Assembly (NCBI RefSeq): GCF_947495455.1
Contig: NZ_CANLZC010000001.1
Coordinates: 62,001 to 126,000, forward strand
DNA length: 64,000 nucleotides
Direction: 5' to 3'
Origin: an uncultured Shewanella sp.
GTDB taxonomy: Bacteria; Pseudomonadota; Gammaproteobacteria; Enterobacterales; Shewanellaceae
In this document: positions 14,156-20,964 of the stretch, piece by piece
Layout of the letters: every line of letters starts with the position of its first letter
How positions within the stretch are numbered: the first letter of the stretch is position 1
The notes under the pieces: generated by a model
Database searches by the model: none
Told to the model about the DNA's origin: nothing
The model's input: the letters and a program-made list of their open reading frames with translations, nothing else
Position numbers and translations under genes: made by a program

Positions 14156-15058
14156 ATGCGTAAATTTAGAAAAAAAGCGCTGGTGTTTGCCAAAGAGACC
14201 CAATACGGCATGGATGCCATCGACGCGGGGGAAACCGCAACCAGCGTATTAGGGCGTGAGATGAAAATTACGCCCTTGGCGGGGGAAAATACAGCCCTAG
14301 ATTACGATAACGGCTTATTAGGCAATAGCGCCGAAATTGCCACCGAGACCTATGTGACGTTGGAATTTGGCCTCGACTGGGCGGGCAGTGGTGAGGCCAC
14401 CACCCATGCCCCCTATGATCATTTACTCAATGCCTGTTTGCGTCAAAGCAGCACAGGGGCAGGGCAAATTGAGCGCAATATTCATGATGATAGCAGTGAC
14501 AGCGTGACCTTTTATTTTTACTTAGATGGCGCTTTGCATGCATTAACGGGCGCGCGGGGTAACGTGAAAGTGGAGGCAAAAGCGAAATCTTTTCCCACCA
14601 TCAGCTTTACCTTTACGGGCTTGTTTGTGGCCATCACGGCAGCGGCCATTCCGGCCACTAACTTTGCCGCCTGGCAAACACCGCTTAAAGTCGGCGCGGC
14701 TAATACGGCGTGTATGCTGGATGGCCGTGCAGTCAAGCTCATTAGCTTTGAGTATGACCAAGGCAATGAAGTGCAATACATAGAATATGTGGGCCATGAG
14801 GAAGTGATTATTTCTGATTATGCCCCTAGCGGTAAAATCGTGCTGGAAGCGGCGAGCCTCACTGATTTTGACCCCTTTGCGGCCAATACGAAAATCCTTG
14901 AGTTTGAGCTGACCCATGGCGTGGCGGGCAATACCATTAGTTTTAGTTGCAATGAACTGCAATTGGGCCGCGCCGAATATGGCGATCAAGACGGCATTGT
15001 AACCTACGAAATTCCTATTCGCCCCATCGGCAATAGCGATTTGCTTATTACAAAATAG
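14156..15058 (+). CDS. phage major tail tube protein
   Basis: 300 residues, beta-rich. Begins KALVFAKETQYGMDAIDAGETATSVLG and continues YVTLEFGLDWAGSGEATTHAPYDHLLNACL, similar in shape to tube proteins of siphovirus-like Mu relatives (B3/D3112 group). Large single gene between gp37 and the tail chaperones, the canonical tube position. SD AAAGGAGAG precedes ATG 14156. Followed by TTTAA array 3, not by a terminator. Confidence 0.75.
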   Translation: MRKFRKKALVFAKETQYGMDAIDAGETATSVLGREMKITPLAGENTALDYDNGLLGNSAEIATETYVTLEFGLDWAGSGEATTHAPYDHLLNACLRQSSTGAGQIERNIHDDSSDSVTFYFYLDGALHALTGARGNVKVEAKAKSFPTISFTFTGLFVAITAAAIPATNFAAWQTPLKVGAANTACMLDGRAVKLISFEYDQGNEVQYIEYVGHEEVIISDYAPSGKIVLEAASLTDFDPFAANTKILEFELTHGVAGNTISFSCNELQLGRAEYGDQDGIVTYEIPIRPIGNSDLLITK

Positions 15059-15077
15059 CCTGTACGAAATAGCCCGA

Positions 15078-15137
15078 TTTAAATGCCAGTTAAACCGAAT
15101 TTAAACGTGTTTTAACCCCCTTTATTAAGAGTTTTAA
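15078..15137 (+). repeat. 11-bp-period TTTAA array 3
   Basis: TTTAA at 15078, 15100, 15111 and 15133 and GTTAA at 15089 are all in phase on an 11-bp step; only the 15122 position lacks the core. Occupies nearly the whole gap between the tail-tube and tail-chaperone genes and ends 4 bases before the next ATG (15142), where it also displaces any good SD. No hairpin element accompanies this copy. Confidence 0.8.
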
Positions 15138-15141
15138 GATT

Positions 15142-15576
15142 ATGAGCCAAACCACTAATACCACCACTACTCATTCAGCCCCTAATACCGCCCACGGGAA
15201 CACCAACCACGGGAACACCACCCACGGGAACACAAGTAGGCCCGCCTTTATTTTTACGCCAGAGCGCCATGTTAAGCAGTGGCCCGCCGTGATTAAAATT
15301 GCCAGTGATGGCGGGCAGGTGATTGAACATGAAATTTTTCTTGACTTAGTGCTACTGCCCAATGATGAATACATCAAAACCATGCAGCAAGGCGATGCAG
15401 CTGTGTTTGACCGCATTATGACAGGTTTTAGCGGCATTCAAGCCGCCGATGGCTCGCCCCTAACTGATACGCCTGATAACCGCGCCGCCTTGTATCAGCA
15501 CGTGCCCTTCACTGAGGCTCTAGTCACAGCCTATCGCCAAGCCAACAGCGGCGAGGCGGCAAGAAAAAACTCATAG
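15142..15576 (+). CDS. tail assembly chaperone, lambda gpG-like (zero-frame product)
   Basis: 144 residues. The first 35 are a low-complexity Thr/His/Asn region in which HGNT recurs (AHGNTNHGNTTHGNT; 10-14-bp DNA repeats CACGGGAACAC). The rest (RPAFIFTPERHVKQWPAVIKI; EIFLDLVLLPNDEY) is chaperone-like. It sits between tube and tape measure, ends SGEAARKNS and stops just after an A AAA AAC slippery site (15564-15570) in the right phase for -1 frameshifting into the next frame. Confidence 0.75.
   Translation: MSQTTNTTTTHSAPNTAHGNTNHGNTTHGNTSRPAFIFTPERHVKQWPAVIKIASDGGQVIEHEIFLDLVLLPNDEYIKTMQQGDAAVFDRIMTGFSGIQAADGSPLTDTPDNRAALYQHVPFTEALVTAYRQANSGEAARKNS
15564..15570 (+). promoter_or_regulatory. 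programmed -1 ribosomal frameshift site A AAA AAC
   Basis: Zero-frame codons are AGA AAA AAC TCA TAG. The heptamer A AAA AAC is in canonical X XXY YYZ phase, six bases before the zero-frame stop. Slipping continues as AAA AAA CTC ATA GAG GGG GTG into the open frame ending 15929. GC-rich sequence after the stop (15577-15592) can fold. Same genetic design as lambda G/GT. Confidence 0.75.
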
Positions 15577-15929
15577 AGGGGGTGCGCGCCCTTCATGACG
15601 TGCAGCACGCTAGGCTCAATCCCCAAGAGCAGCAGGCCATGGATGATGAGATGCGCCTTTTGAATATCACCCCCGATGTACCGGCTAAACATGATCCCAT
15701 TGAATTTTGGGCAGAGCATGAAACGGCCCTTATCTGGTGGCTACAAGTGCAAGATCTCATGCGTTACAGCCACAATCAAATAACGATTTGTGAAGGCTTA
15801 GACCTAGTGGCCGTGCAAGCGGATGTGGCCATGTCGGGCCGACAGGTTGACTCAACAGATTATCAAAAGCTGCGCCTTATCGGCCATACCGTCACAGGCC
15901 TCATTAATGAACAGTTAATGAAAAGCTAA
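15570..15929 (+). CDS. GT-type extension of tail chaperone (read by -1 frameshift)
   Basis: Open frame in -1 relative to the gpG-like gene; 119 residues from CTC 15570, or an independent GTG at 15582. Contains EQQAMDDEMRLLNITPD, EFWAEHETALIWWLQVQDLMRY and DVAMSGRQVDSTDYQKLRLIGHTV. The expected product is a G-GT fusion of about 260 residues made at low frequency; the two proteins coat the tape measure during tail assembly. The start and fusion are inferred from the slippery site. Confidence 0.7.
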   Translation, partial: LIEGVRALHDVQHARLNPQEQQAMDDEMRLLNITPDVPAKHDPIEFWAEHETALIWWLQVQDLMRYSHNQITICEGLDLVAVQADVAMSGRQVDSTDYQKLRLIGHTVTGLINEQLMKS

Positions 15930-15970
15930 TGTACCAGCCTTGAGCACTAACTAAAAGTTAAGGAAACGCC

Positions 15971-18883
15971 ATGAGTGATTTACAGATAGCCCTAACCCTC
16001 ACCGCCGATGGCCGTCAATTAATCTCCACGGTCAACGGCAGTGAAAAGGCGGTGGCTAAGCTGAATACTAAGCTGAACGCCACAAGCGCCAGTGGCAGCA
16101 ATGCCAGCCAAGGGCTATCCCGAGTTGAGCGCCAAAGTAACCAAACAGGCCTGTCACTCAAACGCCTTGGGGTGTATGCAGGGAGCGCTTTTGCGGGCTT
16201 ATCTGCTATTAATTTGAGTCAAAAAATGGTGAGGGATTTAGCCAGTTTTCAGGATTTACGCACTCGATTGACTCAGTTATCAGGCTCTGCAAGTGCCTAT
16301 GCCGACAATCAAAAGTATTTAATTGAACTCGCAAGGGAACACAACAAGGAATTGACTGTATTAGGTAATAGCTATGCATCAATGCTGAATATGCAAGATG
16401 CAGGACTGGTGACGCAGAAGCAAGCGCGGCAAATCACTGAGGGCATGAGCAACGCCCAATCGTCAGTCGGGGCTAGTAGCGTGCAGTTGAGCCAAGCCAT
16501 GTATGGCCTGTCTCAAGCGCTGGCCTCCCCCATAGTGCGGGCCGAAGAGCTTAATCAGTTAGTTGAGCCACTGCCGGGCTTGCTCAATAAAATGGGTGAA
16601 GTGGCAGGACTGGATCCACTTACGGGGGGCTTTAGAAAAATGGTGCTTGAGGGTAAAGTCACCAGTGCGTTTCTGCGTACCACCTTAATTGAGGCATTAA
16701 AAGAATATGACGGCGCAGCGGCGGCCACGGCGAATAATATCAGTGCCAAAATCAGAGCCGTACAGCTTAGCTATGATGAAATGCTGATCGCCTTTGAAAA
16801 ACCTATCAATACGGGGGCGGGTGGCGCATTGACCAGCTTGAGCGACAGCATTCGATGGGTCACTAACAATGCTGAGCTACTAACCCAATTAGTGGGTGTG
16901 GGCCTTGTGATGGCCCTCACTCGCGCCACTCAAGCGGCGGTCACCCATACCGCGAGTCTCATCACAAAAGCTAATGCCGAACGGGCCGCGCAGGCTGCCG
17001 CCATGACCACAGCCCAAGCCGAATTACAGAGAGCGACCATACAGCGGGGCGCAGTGCTCACATCGGGCCAAGCTGTGGTGGCCGAGCAGCGCTTAGTGGC
17101 GGCGCGAAATGCCGTTACCGCTGCCACGGCCCGCACCACCTTAGCCACGCGTGCGCTTAATCGCACTATGTCATTAGCTGGAGGGCCTGCGGGGTTATTA
17201 CTCATGGGCGCGGCGGCATTAGGTTCATTAGCGCTCAGTGCACGGGATGCTAAAGCTGATATTGCGGGGTTAGATGATGAAGTGGACTCACTCTTAGGCC
17301 GCACCGAGAAAATCGCCAGCCGTAAACTGGATAATGTGATTGAGCAGCAAATGGCAAAAATAGACAAGCTTGAGGATCAAAAGGAAGAGGCACTGAGTCA
17401 AACCTATCAGCCGACGCGATTTACGTCTATTTACCAAGCCGAGTTTAACGCCATCACCGCCTTAAGTGAGCAACAAGGCGAGGCGGCCAAAGCCCAGCTC
17501 AAAGAAATCAATGAGGTTAATGCTAAGTTAAAACAAGCCAATGACGATTTAGCCGCGCTAAAAGCCAAGCAAGCAGAGACTCAAACAAAAACGAGCCAAA
17601 CTCAAGTTAGCGTAATCAATAATGAGCAAAAAACCTTACTTGAAAGCCTGACCAAACAAAAAGCCCTTTTCGGTGATGTGAGCGAAGCGGCCAAAGTGCG
17701 TTATGAAATTGAGCACGGTAAATTAAAAGATTTAGATCCTGTGGTCAATGCCAAAATTTTGCAAACTGCCAAAGAGATAGACGCCACAAAAAGAGCCGCT
17801 GATGCCAGTAAAACCGCCGCCGATGCAATTCAAGATCAACAAGACAGCATTTTGCAATTGCTCTCTGCCATCGATCCTGTGACCACAGCGGCTAACGAAT
17901 TAGCCGATAAAGAGAAGTTATTAAAAACTTATTTTGAGCAGGCCAATGTGCCATTAGAGAAGCGCCGCGAACTTTTGGCCGCATTAAAGGATGAATATGC
18001 AATAGAGAGTGATTATGAACGGCTCAGTAATGAATTAAGTCCGACCCGCGCCGAAAATCAAAAACACCAAGACAATATGGCGATTTTGAATAATGAATTA
18101 GCCATAACGCCAGAGGATGATCTGGCCAAACGCATGGAGATTCACCAGCGGATCGAAGATGAAGCCCTGCGTCACAGTGATGCGATCCGTGAAATCAACG
18201 GCGAGTTGACGCTGGATTATAAAGAGATGTGGACGACCACTTTCCAGCAATTTAGCGCGGGCGTGGGCAGCGCCACTGCCGATGCCATGTTTGAGGCTAA
18301 GAGCCTCAGTGATGGGGTTCAGCAAGCGGCTAAAGGGGCGGCTAAGGCTGTGGTGAAAATGCTGGTGGAATACGGGGTGCAAAAGCTGGCAGCGGCAGCA
18401 CTAGACAGAGGCATAATGCAAACCAATGCGGCGGTGGCCCAAAGCACAGCAGCGACCACAGGGGCCTCTATGGCGGCGTCCATGGCCCCCGCGGCGGCCA
18501 CCTCATCTATCGCGTCTTTTGGTACTGCGGCTATCGTGGGCATGGCGGCCATGGTGGCGGGCATGGCGCTATTACCTTCTATTATTGGCCAGTTTCATGG
18601 CGGCGGCACTATCCCCAGAGAAGGCACGTATTTACTGGACGGCGGCGAGACCATATACACGCGTAAGCAGCACGCCGTGATGATGAACGCCATGCAAGCC
18701 AGCAGCCGAGGTGGCGGCGCTCGCGGCATGAACATGCAGCAACAAAACACCATCGTAGTGAATAATCAAAGTGAGGCGGAGAGCCTAGAAGATGTATTGC
18801 CGCAACTGGTGGCCATGACTAAGGCGGCGGTCATTGAAGATCTCAACAATCGCGGCGACGTGTGGCAGGCCCAAAAGGGCTAA
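15971..18883 (+). CDS. tail tape measure protein
   Basis: 970 residues. Sets tail length and spans the tube lumen. N-terminal Ser/Asn-rich and helical, then the tape-measure domain (DLASFQDLRTRLTQLSGSASAY; LYGLSQALASPIVRAEELNQLVEPLPGLLNKMG-like segment near residues 175-215). Hydrophobic segments near 300 and 400, long coiled coils at about 440-700, an Ala/Met-rich hydrophobic region near 830-880, then the tail motif GGGTIPREGTYLLDGGETIYT. SD AAGGAAACGCC before ATG 15971. Confidence 0.9.
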   Translation: MSDLQIALTLTADGRQLISTVNGSEKAVAKLNTKLNATSASGSNASQGLSRVERQSNQTGLSLKRLGVYAGSAFAGLSAINLSQKMVRDLASFQDLRTRLTQLSGSASAYADNQKYLIELAREHNKELTVLGNSYASMLNMQDAGLVTQKQARQITEGMSNAQSSVGASSVQLSQAMYGLSQALASPIVRAEELNQLVEPLPGLLNKMGEVAGLDPLTGGFRKMVLEGKVTSAFLRTTLIEALKEYDGAAAATANNISAKIRAVQLSYDEMLIAFEKPINTGAGGALTSLSDSIRWVTNNAELLTQLVGVGLVMALTRATQAAVTHTASLITKANAERAAQAAAMTTAQAELQRATIQRGAVLTSGQAVVAEQRLVAARNAVTAATARTTLATRALNRTMSLAGGPAGLLLMGAAALGSLALSARDAKADIAGLDDEVDSLLGRTEKIASRKLDNVIEQQMAKIDKLEDQKEEALSQTYQPTRFTSIYQAEFNAITALSEQQGEAAKAQLKEINEVNAKLKQANDDLAALKAKQAETQTKTSQTQVSVINNEQKTLLESLTKQKALFGDVSEAAKVRYEIEHGKLKDLDPVVNAKILQTAKEIDATKRAADASKTAADAIQDQQDSILQLLSAIDPVTTAANELADKEKLLKTYFEQANVPLEKRRELLAALKDEYAIESDYERLSNELSPTRAENQKHQDNMAILNNELAITPEDDLAKRMEIHQRIEDEALRHSDAIREINGELTLDYKEMWTTTFQQFSAGVGSATADAMFEAKSLSDGVQQAAKGAAKAVVKMLVEYGVQKLAAAALDRGIMQTNAAVAQSTAATTGASMAASMAPAAATSSIASFGTAAIVGMAAMVAGMALLPSIIGQFHGGGTIPREGTYLLDGGETIYTRKQHAVMMNAMQASSRGGGARGMNMQQQNTIVVNNQSEAESLEDVLPQLVAMTKAAVIEDLNNRGDVWQAQKG

Positions 18884-18895
18884 TAAGAAGTAAAG

Positions 18896-19081
18896 ATGAA
18901 AAATGAAAAAGATCGCACCGTTCCCAGTGACGGCACTTATTTGTTGAAAGGTGGCGAACGTATTTATACTTGTGACGAAATAAGGAAAGATCGGCAACAA
19001 GAAAAGACAGTGACAATTAATAGGCAAGATAAGACTGATAACGTGAAAAATATATTGTCTTGTTCTTTATTCGGCGCGTGA
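18896..19081 (+). CDS. small protein repeating the tape-measure C-terminal motif
   Basis: 61 residues, starting 12 bases after the tape-measure stop. RTVPSDGTYLLKGGERIYT aligns with GTIPREGTYLLDGGETIYT near the tape-measure end, so it is either a duplicated tail-end or a separate subunit of the same motif. The rest is Lys/Asp-rich. AAGTAAAGATG-type weak SD. Its stop (TGA 19079-19081) lies in the loop of hairpin 1 of element C. Base composition is more A-rich than the flanking phage genes. Confidence 0.5.
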   Translation: MKNEKDRTVPSDGTYLLKGGERIYTCDEIRKDRQQEKTVTINRQDKTDNVKNILSCSLFGA

Positions 19082-19140
19082 GCGCCATTTTCTCCCCACC
19101 TTGAGTGCTGTTTTCAAGGTGGGGAGTCCCGAAACCTTTC
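19073..19140 (+). ncRNA. conserved two-hairpin element, copy C (upstream of tail-tip genes)
   Basis: Hairpin 1: GGCGC/GCGCC (19073-19077/19082-19086), loop GTGA; relative to copies A and B the second pair changed A-T to G-C. Hairpin 2: perfect 13-bp stem 19092-19104 with 19114-19126, loop 19105-19113 identical to A; its sixth pair changed A-T to C-G. Palindrome GAAACCTTTC (19131-19140). The gap to TTG 19206 is 65 nt. Unlike A and B, an intrinsic terminator (19173-19207) lies between element and gene. Confidence 0.78.
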
Positions 19141-19172
19141 ATATCCTTAAGGCGCTAAAATCACGCCACACT

Positions 19173-19207
19173 AAGCCCTCACTCAGTAGCAGCGAGGGCT
19201 TTTTTTT
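19173..19207 (+). terminator. intrinsic terminator/attenuator just before tail-tip gene
   Basis: Stem AAGCCCTC (19173-19180) with GAGGGCTT (19194-19201), followed by eight T (19200-19207). It stands inside the late operon, 32 nt after element C, and its 3' arm holds the only SD-like sequence (GAGGG) for the TTG start at 19206. It could therefore act both as attenuator and as translation switch. Confidence 0.75.
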
Positions 19208-19805
19208 GTTGACCTTTCCCGAGGGCATTTACCCCACATCGTGTGACTGGCGCTTAGTGCATCGCACTAAAGTGTTTACTAACCCTTATAGCAATCAAAC
19301 ACAAACCTTAAGTTTGCCCGGTGCCTACTGGCACGCCAAATTGCAGTTTGCCAATCTGACTCGTGCTCAAGGCCAAACTTTGCATGCCTTTGTGTCAAAC
19401 ATGCAGGGCATGGCGGGGCGGGTAAAACTCTTTGACCATGCTTTTAGTGCGCCTAGGGGCCATGGACGCGGCACGCCGTTTGTGAAAGGCAGTAACCAAA
19501 CAGGCAATCAATTGGCGATTGATGGGGTTGAGTCAGGCACTTTTTTGCAAGCAGGCGATTATTGTCAAATTGGTGAGCAATTAGTGATTTTAACCTCTGA
19601 CGCCACCGCGAGCAGTGATGGTGAGTGTGTACTGAATTTTCAAGCCGCACTTAGGCGCGCCCCTGCCGATGGCAGCCCCATCATAGTGCAAAGCCCGTGC
19701 GCCGTTATGCAGTTAAAAGATGACAATCAAGGCCTGCGGCGTTCAACCAAAAGCCGTGTGATATCCAGCTTTAGTTTGGAATTTATAGAGGATGTGAGCA
19801 CATGA
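19206..19805 (+). CDS. tail tip/minor tail protein (Mu-like siphovirus type)
   Basis: 199 residues from TTG 19206 (TTG 19209 is equally possible). The protein proper starts LTFPEGIYPTSCDWRLVHRTKVFTNP, then QTLSLPGAYWHAKLQFANL and RVKLFDHAFSAPRGHGRGTP; this pattern is found in the first tip gene after the tape measure in B3/D3112-type phages. The frame is open back to 19101 through element C, but that part repeats the hairpin sequence and the terminator, so it is probably not translated. ATGA-type overlap with the next gene. Confidence 0.7.
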   Translation: MLTFPEGIYPTSCDWRLVHRTKVFTNPYSNQTQTLSLPGAYWHAKLQFANLTRAQGQTLHAFVSNMQGMAGRVKLFDHAFSAPRGHGRGTPFVKGSNQTGNQLAIDGVESGTFLQAGDYCQIGEQLVILTSDATASSDGECVLNFQAALRRAPADGSPIIVQSPCAVMQLKDDNQGLRRSTKSRVISSFSLEFIEDVST

Positions 19806-20431
19806 TTAACTTTGCCACCGAGACCATGAAAACCTATTTAAGACAGGCCCATATTAGCGGTCTGCTATTAACCAAACTGGATTTTGTTTCAGGGGATGTG
19901 TGCGTGCATAGCGGTGTGGGCCAAATTGAGTATGACGGCCAAGTTTATTTGGGCGTCGGCGCACTGGGCAAAATCGGTAATGTGACCCAAAACGGCAAAG
20001 TGCAGCCCAATAAATTGAGTCTCACTTTGTCGGGTATTCCGCCCTCATTGGTCTCTACGGCGCTGACCGAAGAGTATCAAAACCGTAGCGGAGTGATTTA
20101 CTTGGCCGCTTTAAATATGACTACCGGGCGGGTTCAGGCCGCGGATATTTTGTTTCAAGGCCGTATGGATGTGATGACAGTGAGTGACGGCGCTAAGGCC
20201 AGTATTAAGCTTGAAATTAACTCTCGCGGCGTGGATTGGAAAAATGCCCGCAATGGCCGTTATACCCACGCCGATCATCAAGCCCGCGAGTCCAGCGATG
20301 ATTTCTTTGAGTTTGTCAGTGAAAGCACAGAGCGAGAGTTGCAATGGGGCGTGCCGGGTGGCAAATCTACCACTTCGAGCGGAGGCGGCAGTGGCAGCAG
20401 TAGCAGCGGGCGTAGGGTGAATCGAGTATGA
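19802..20431 (+). CDS. tail tip protein, DUF2163-like
   Basis: 209 residues, beta-rich, starting INFATETMKTYLRQAHISGLLLTKLDFVSGDVCVHSG. The later NKLSLTLSGIPPSLVSTAL and DILFQGRMDVMTVSDGAKASIKLEINSRGVDW resemble distal tail/hub proteins of the DUF2163 type. Ends in a Ser/Gly-rich tail (TTSSGGGSGSSSSGRR). ATGA overlaps at both ends couple it to its neighbours. Likely part of the baseplate hub. Confidence 0.7.
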   Translation: MINFATETMKTYLRQAHISGLLLTKLDFVSGDVCVHSGVGQIEYDGQVYLGVGALGKIGNVTQNGKVQPNKLSLTLSGIPPSLVSTALTEEYQNRSGVIYLAALNMTTGRVQAADILFQGRMDVMTVSDGAKASIKLEINSRGVDWKNARNGRYTHADHQARESSDDFFEFVSESTERELQWGVPGGKSTTSSGGGSGSSSSGRRVNRV

Positions 20432-20964
20432 GTATCAATATAAGTCATCCATTACCCCATAGATTAACCGCCTTTATTGATGAACATCGACACCGTGACT
20501 TTAACTGGGGTGATCATGATTGCTGTTTGTTTATTGCTGACTGGATTTTGGCGCGGGGTGACCGAGCCGATTTAGGGGACATTGGCGCTGACTATCGTGG
20601 CCAATACACGAATGCATTAGGCGCAATGCGAGCCGTTAAAACCGCAGGGTTTGATGATTTAACGGCGTTGTTTGATGCGCTTTTGGGGCCACATGTGCCG
20701 CCCCTGTTATGCCGCCGCGGCGATGTCGTGCTGATTAAACCTGATTTTACTCAAGAGCTACATACTCAAGGGCCTCAAAATACGCAAGAGCTACATACTC
20801 AAGATCCTCAAAAGAGCGCGCTTGGCATCGCAGGTGGCGATGGGGTGTGGGGCTTAAGTCAAAAGGGGGTAGTGAGTTTACCCGCAAGCAGTATTCAATA
20901 TGGCTGGCCCTTGCATCTCGCATCAGAGCTTGTTCAATCACGCTTAGGAGGCCGTCATGGGTAA
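20428..20964 (+). CDS. DUF6950/NlpC-P60-like tail protein
   Basis: 178 residues. N-terminal HRDFNWGDHDCCLFIADWI contains the Cys-centred start typical of DUF6950, a cut-down papain-like/NlpC fold in tail-tip operons; the later IAGGDGVWGLSQKGV is the expected second segment. Probably the lambda K-type position, just before the J-like tip protein. A tandem 33-bp duplication (20748-20813) adds 11 residues (TQELHTQGPQN repeated) in a loop. ATGA overlap upstream, 8-base overlap downstream. Hydrolase activity is uncertain: no clear HxH found. Confidence 0.7.
   Translation: MSINISHPLPHRLTAFIDEHRHRDFNWGDHDCCLFIADWILARGDRADLGDIGADYRGQYTNALGAMRAVKTAGFDDLTALFDALLGPHVPPLLCRRGDVVLIKPDFTQELHTQGPQNTQELHTQDPQKSALGIAGGDGVWGLSQKGVVSLPASSIQYGWPLHLASELVQSRLGGRHG
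20748..20813 (+). repeat. in-frame 33-bp tandem duplication
   Basis: Units 20748-20780 and 20781-20813 differ at 3 bases. In frame they add one 11-residue copy (QELHTQ core) to the DUF6950-like protein in a surface-loop position, just before the second conserved segment. Confidence 0.8.

Noticed and set aside
19101..19205. Upstream extension of the tail-tip ORF from TTG 19101
   Set aside because: Covers hairpin 2 and an intrinsic terminator, and encodes non-homologous residues; TTG 19206/19209 fits the protein start better.
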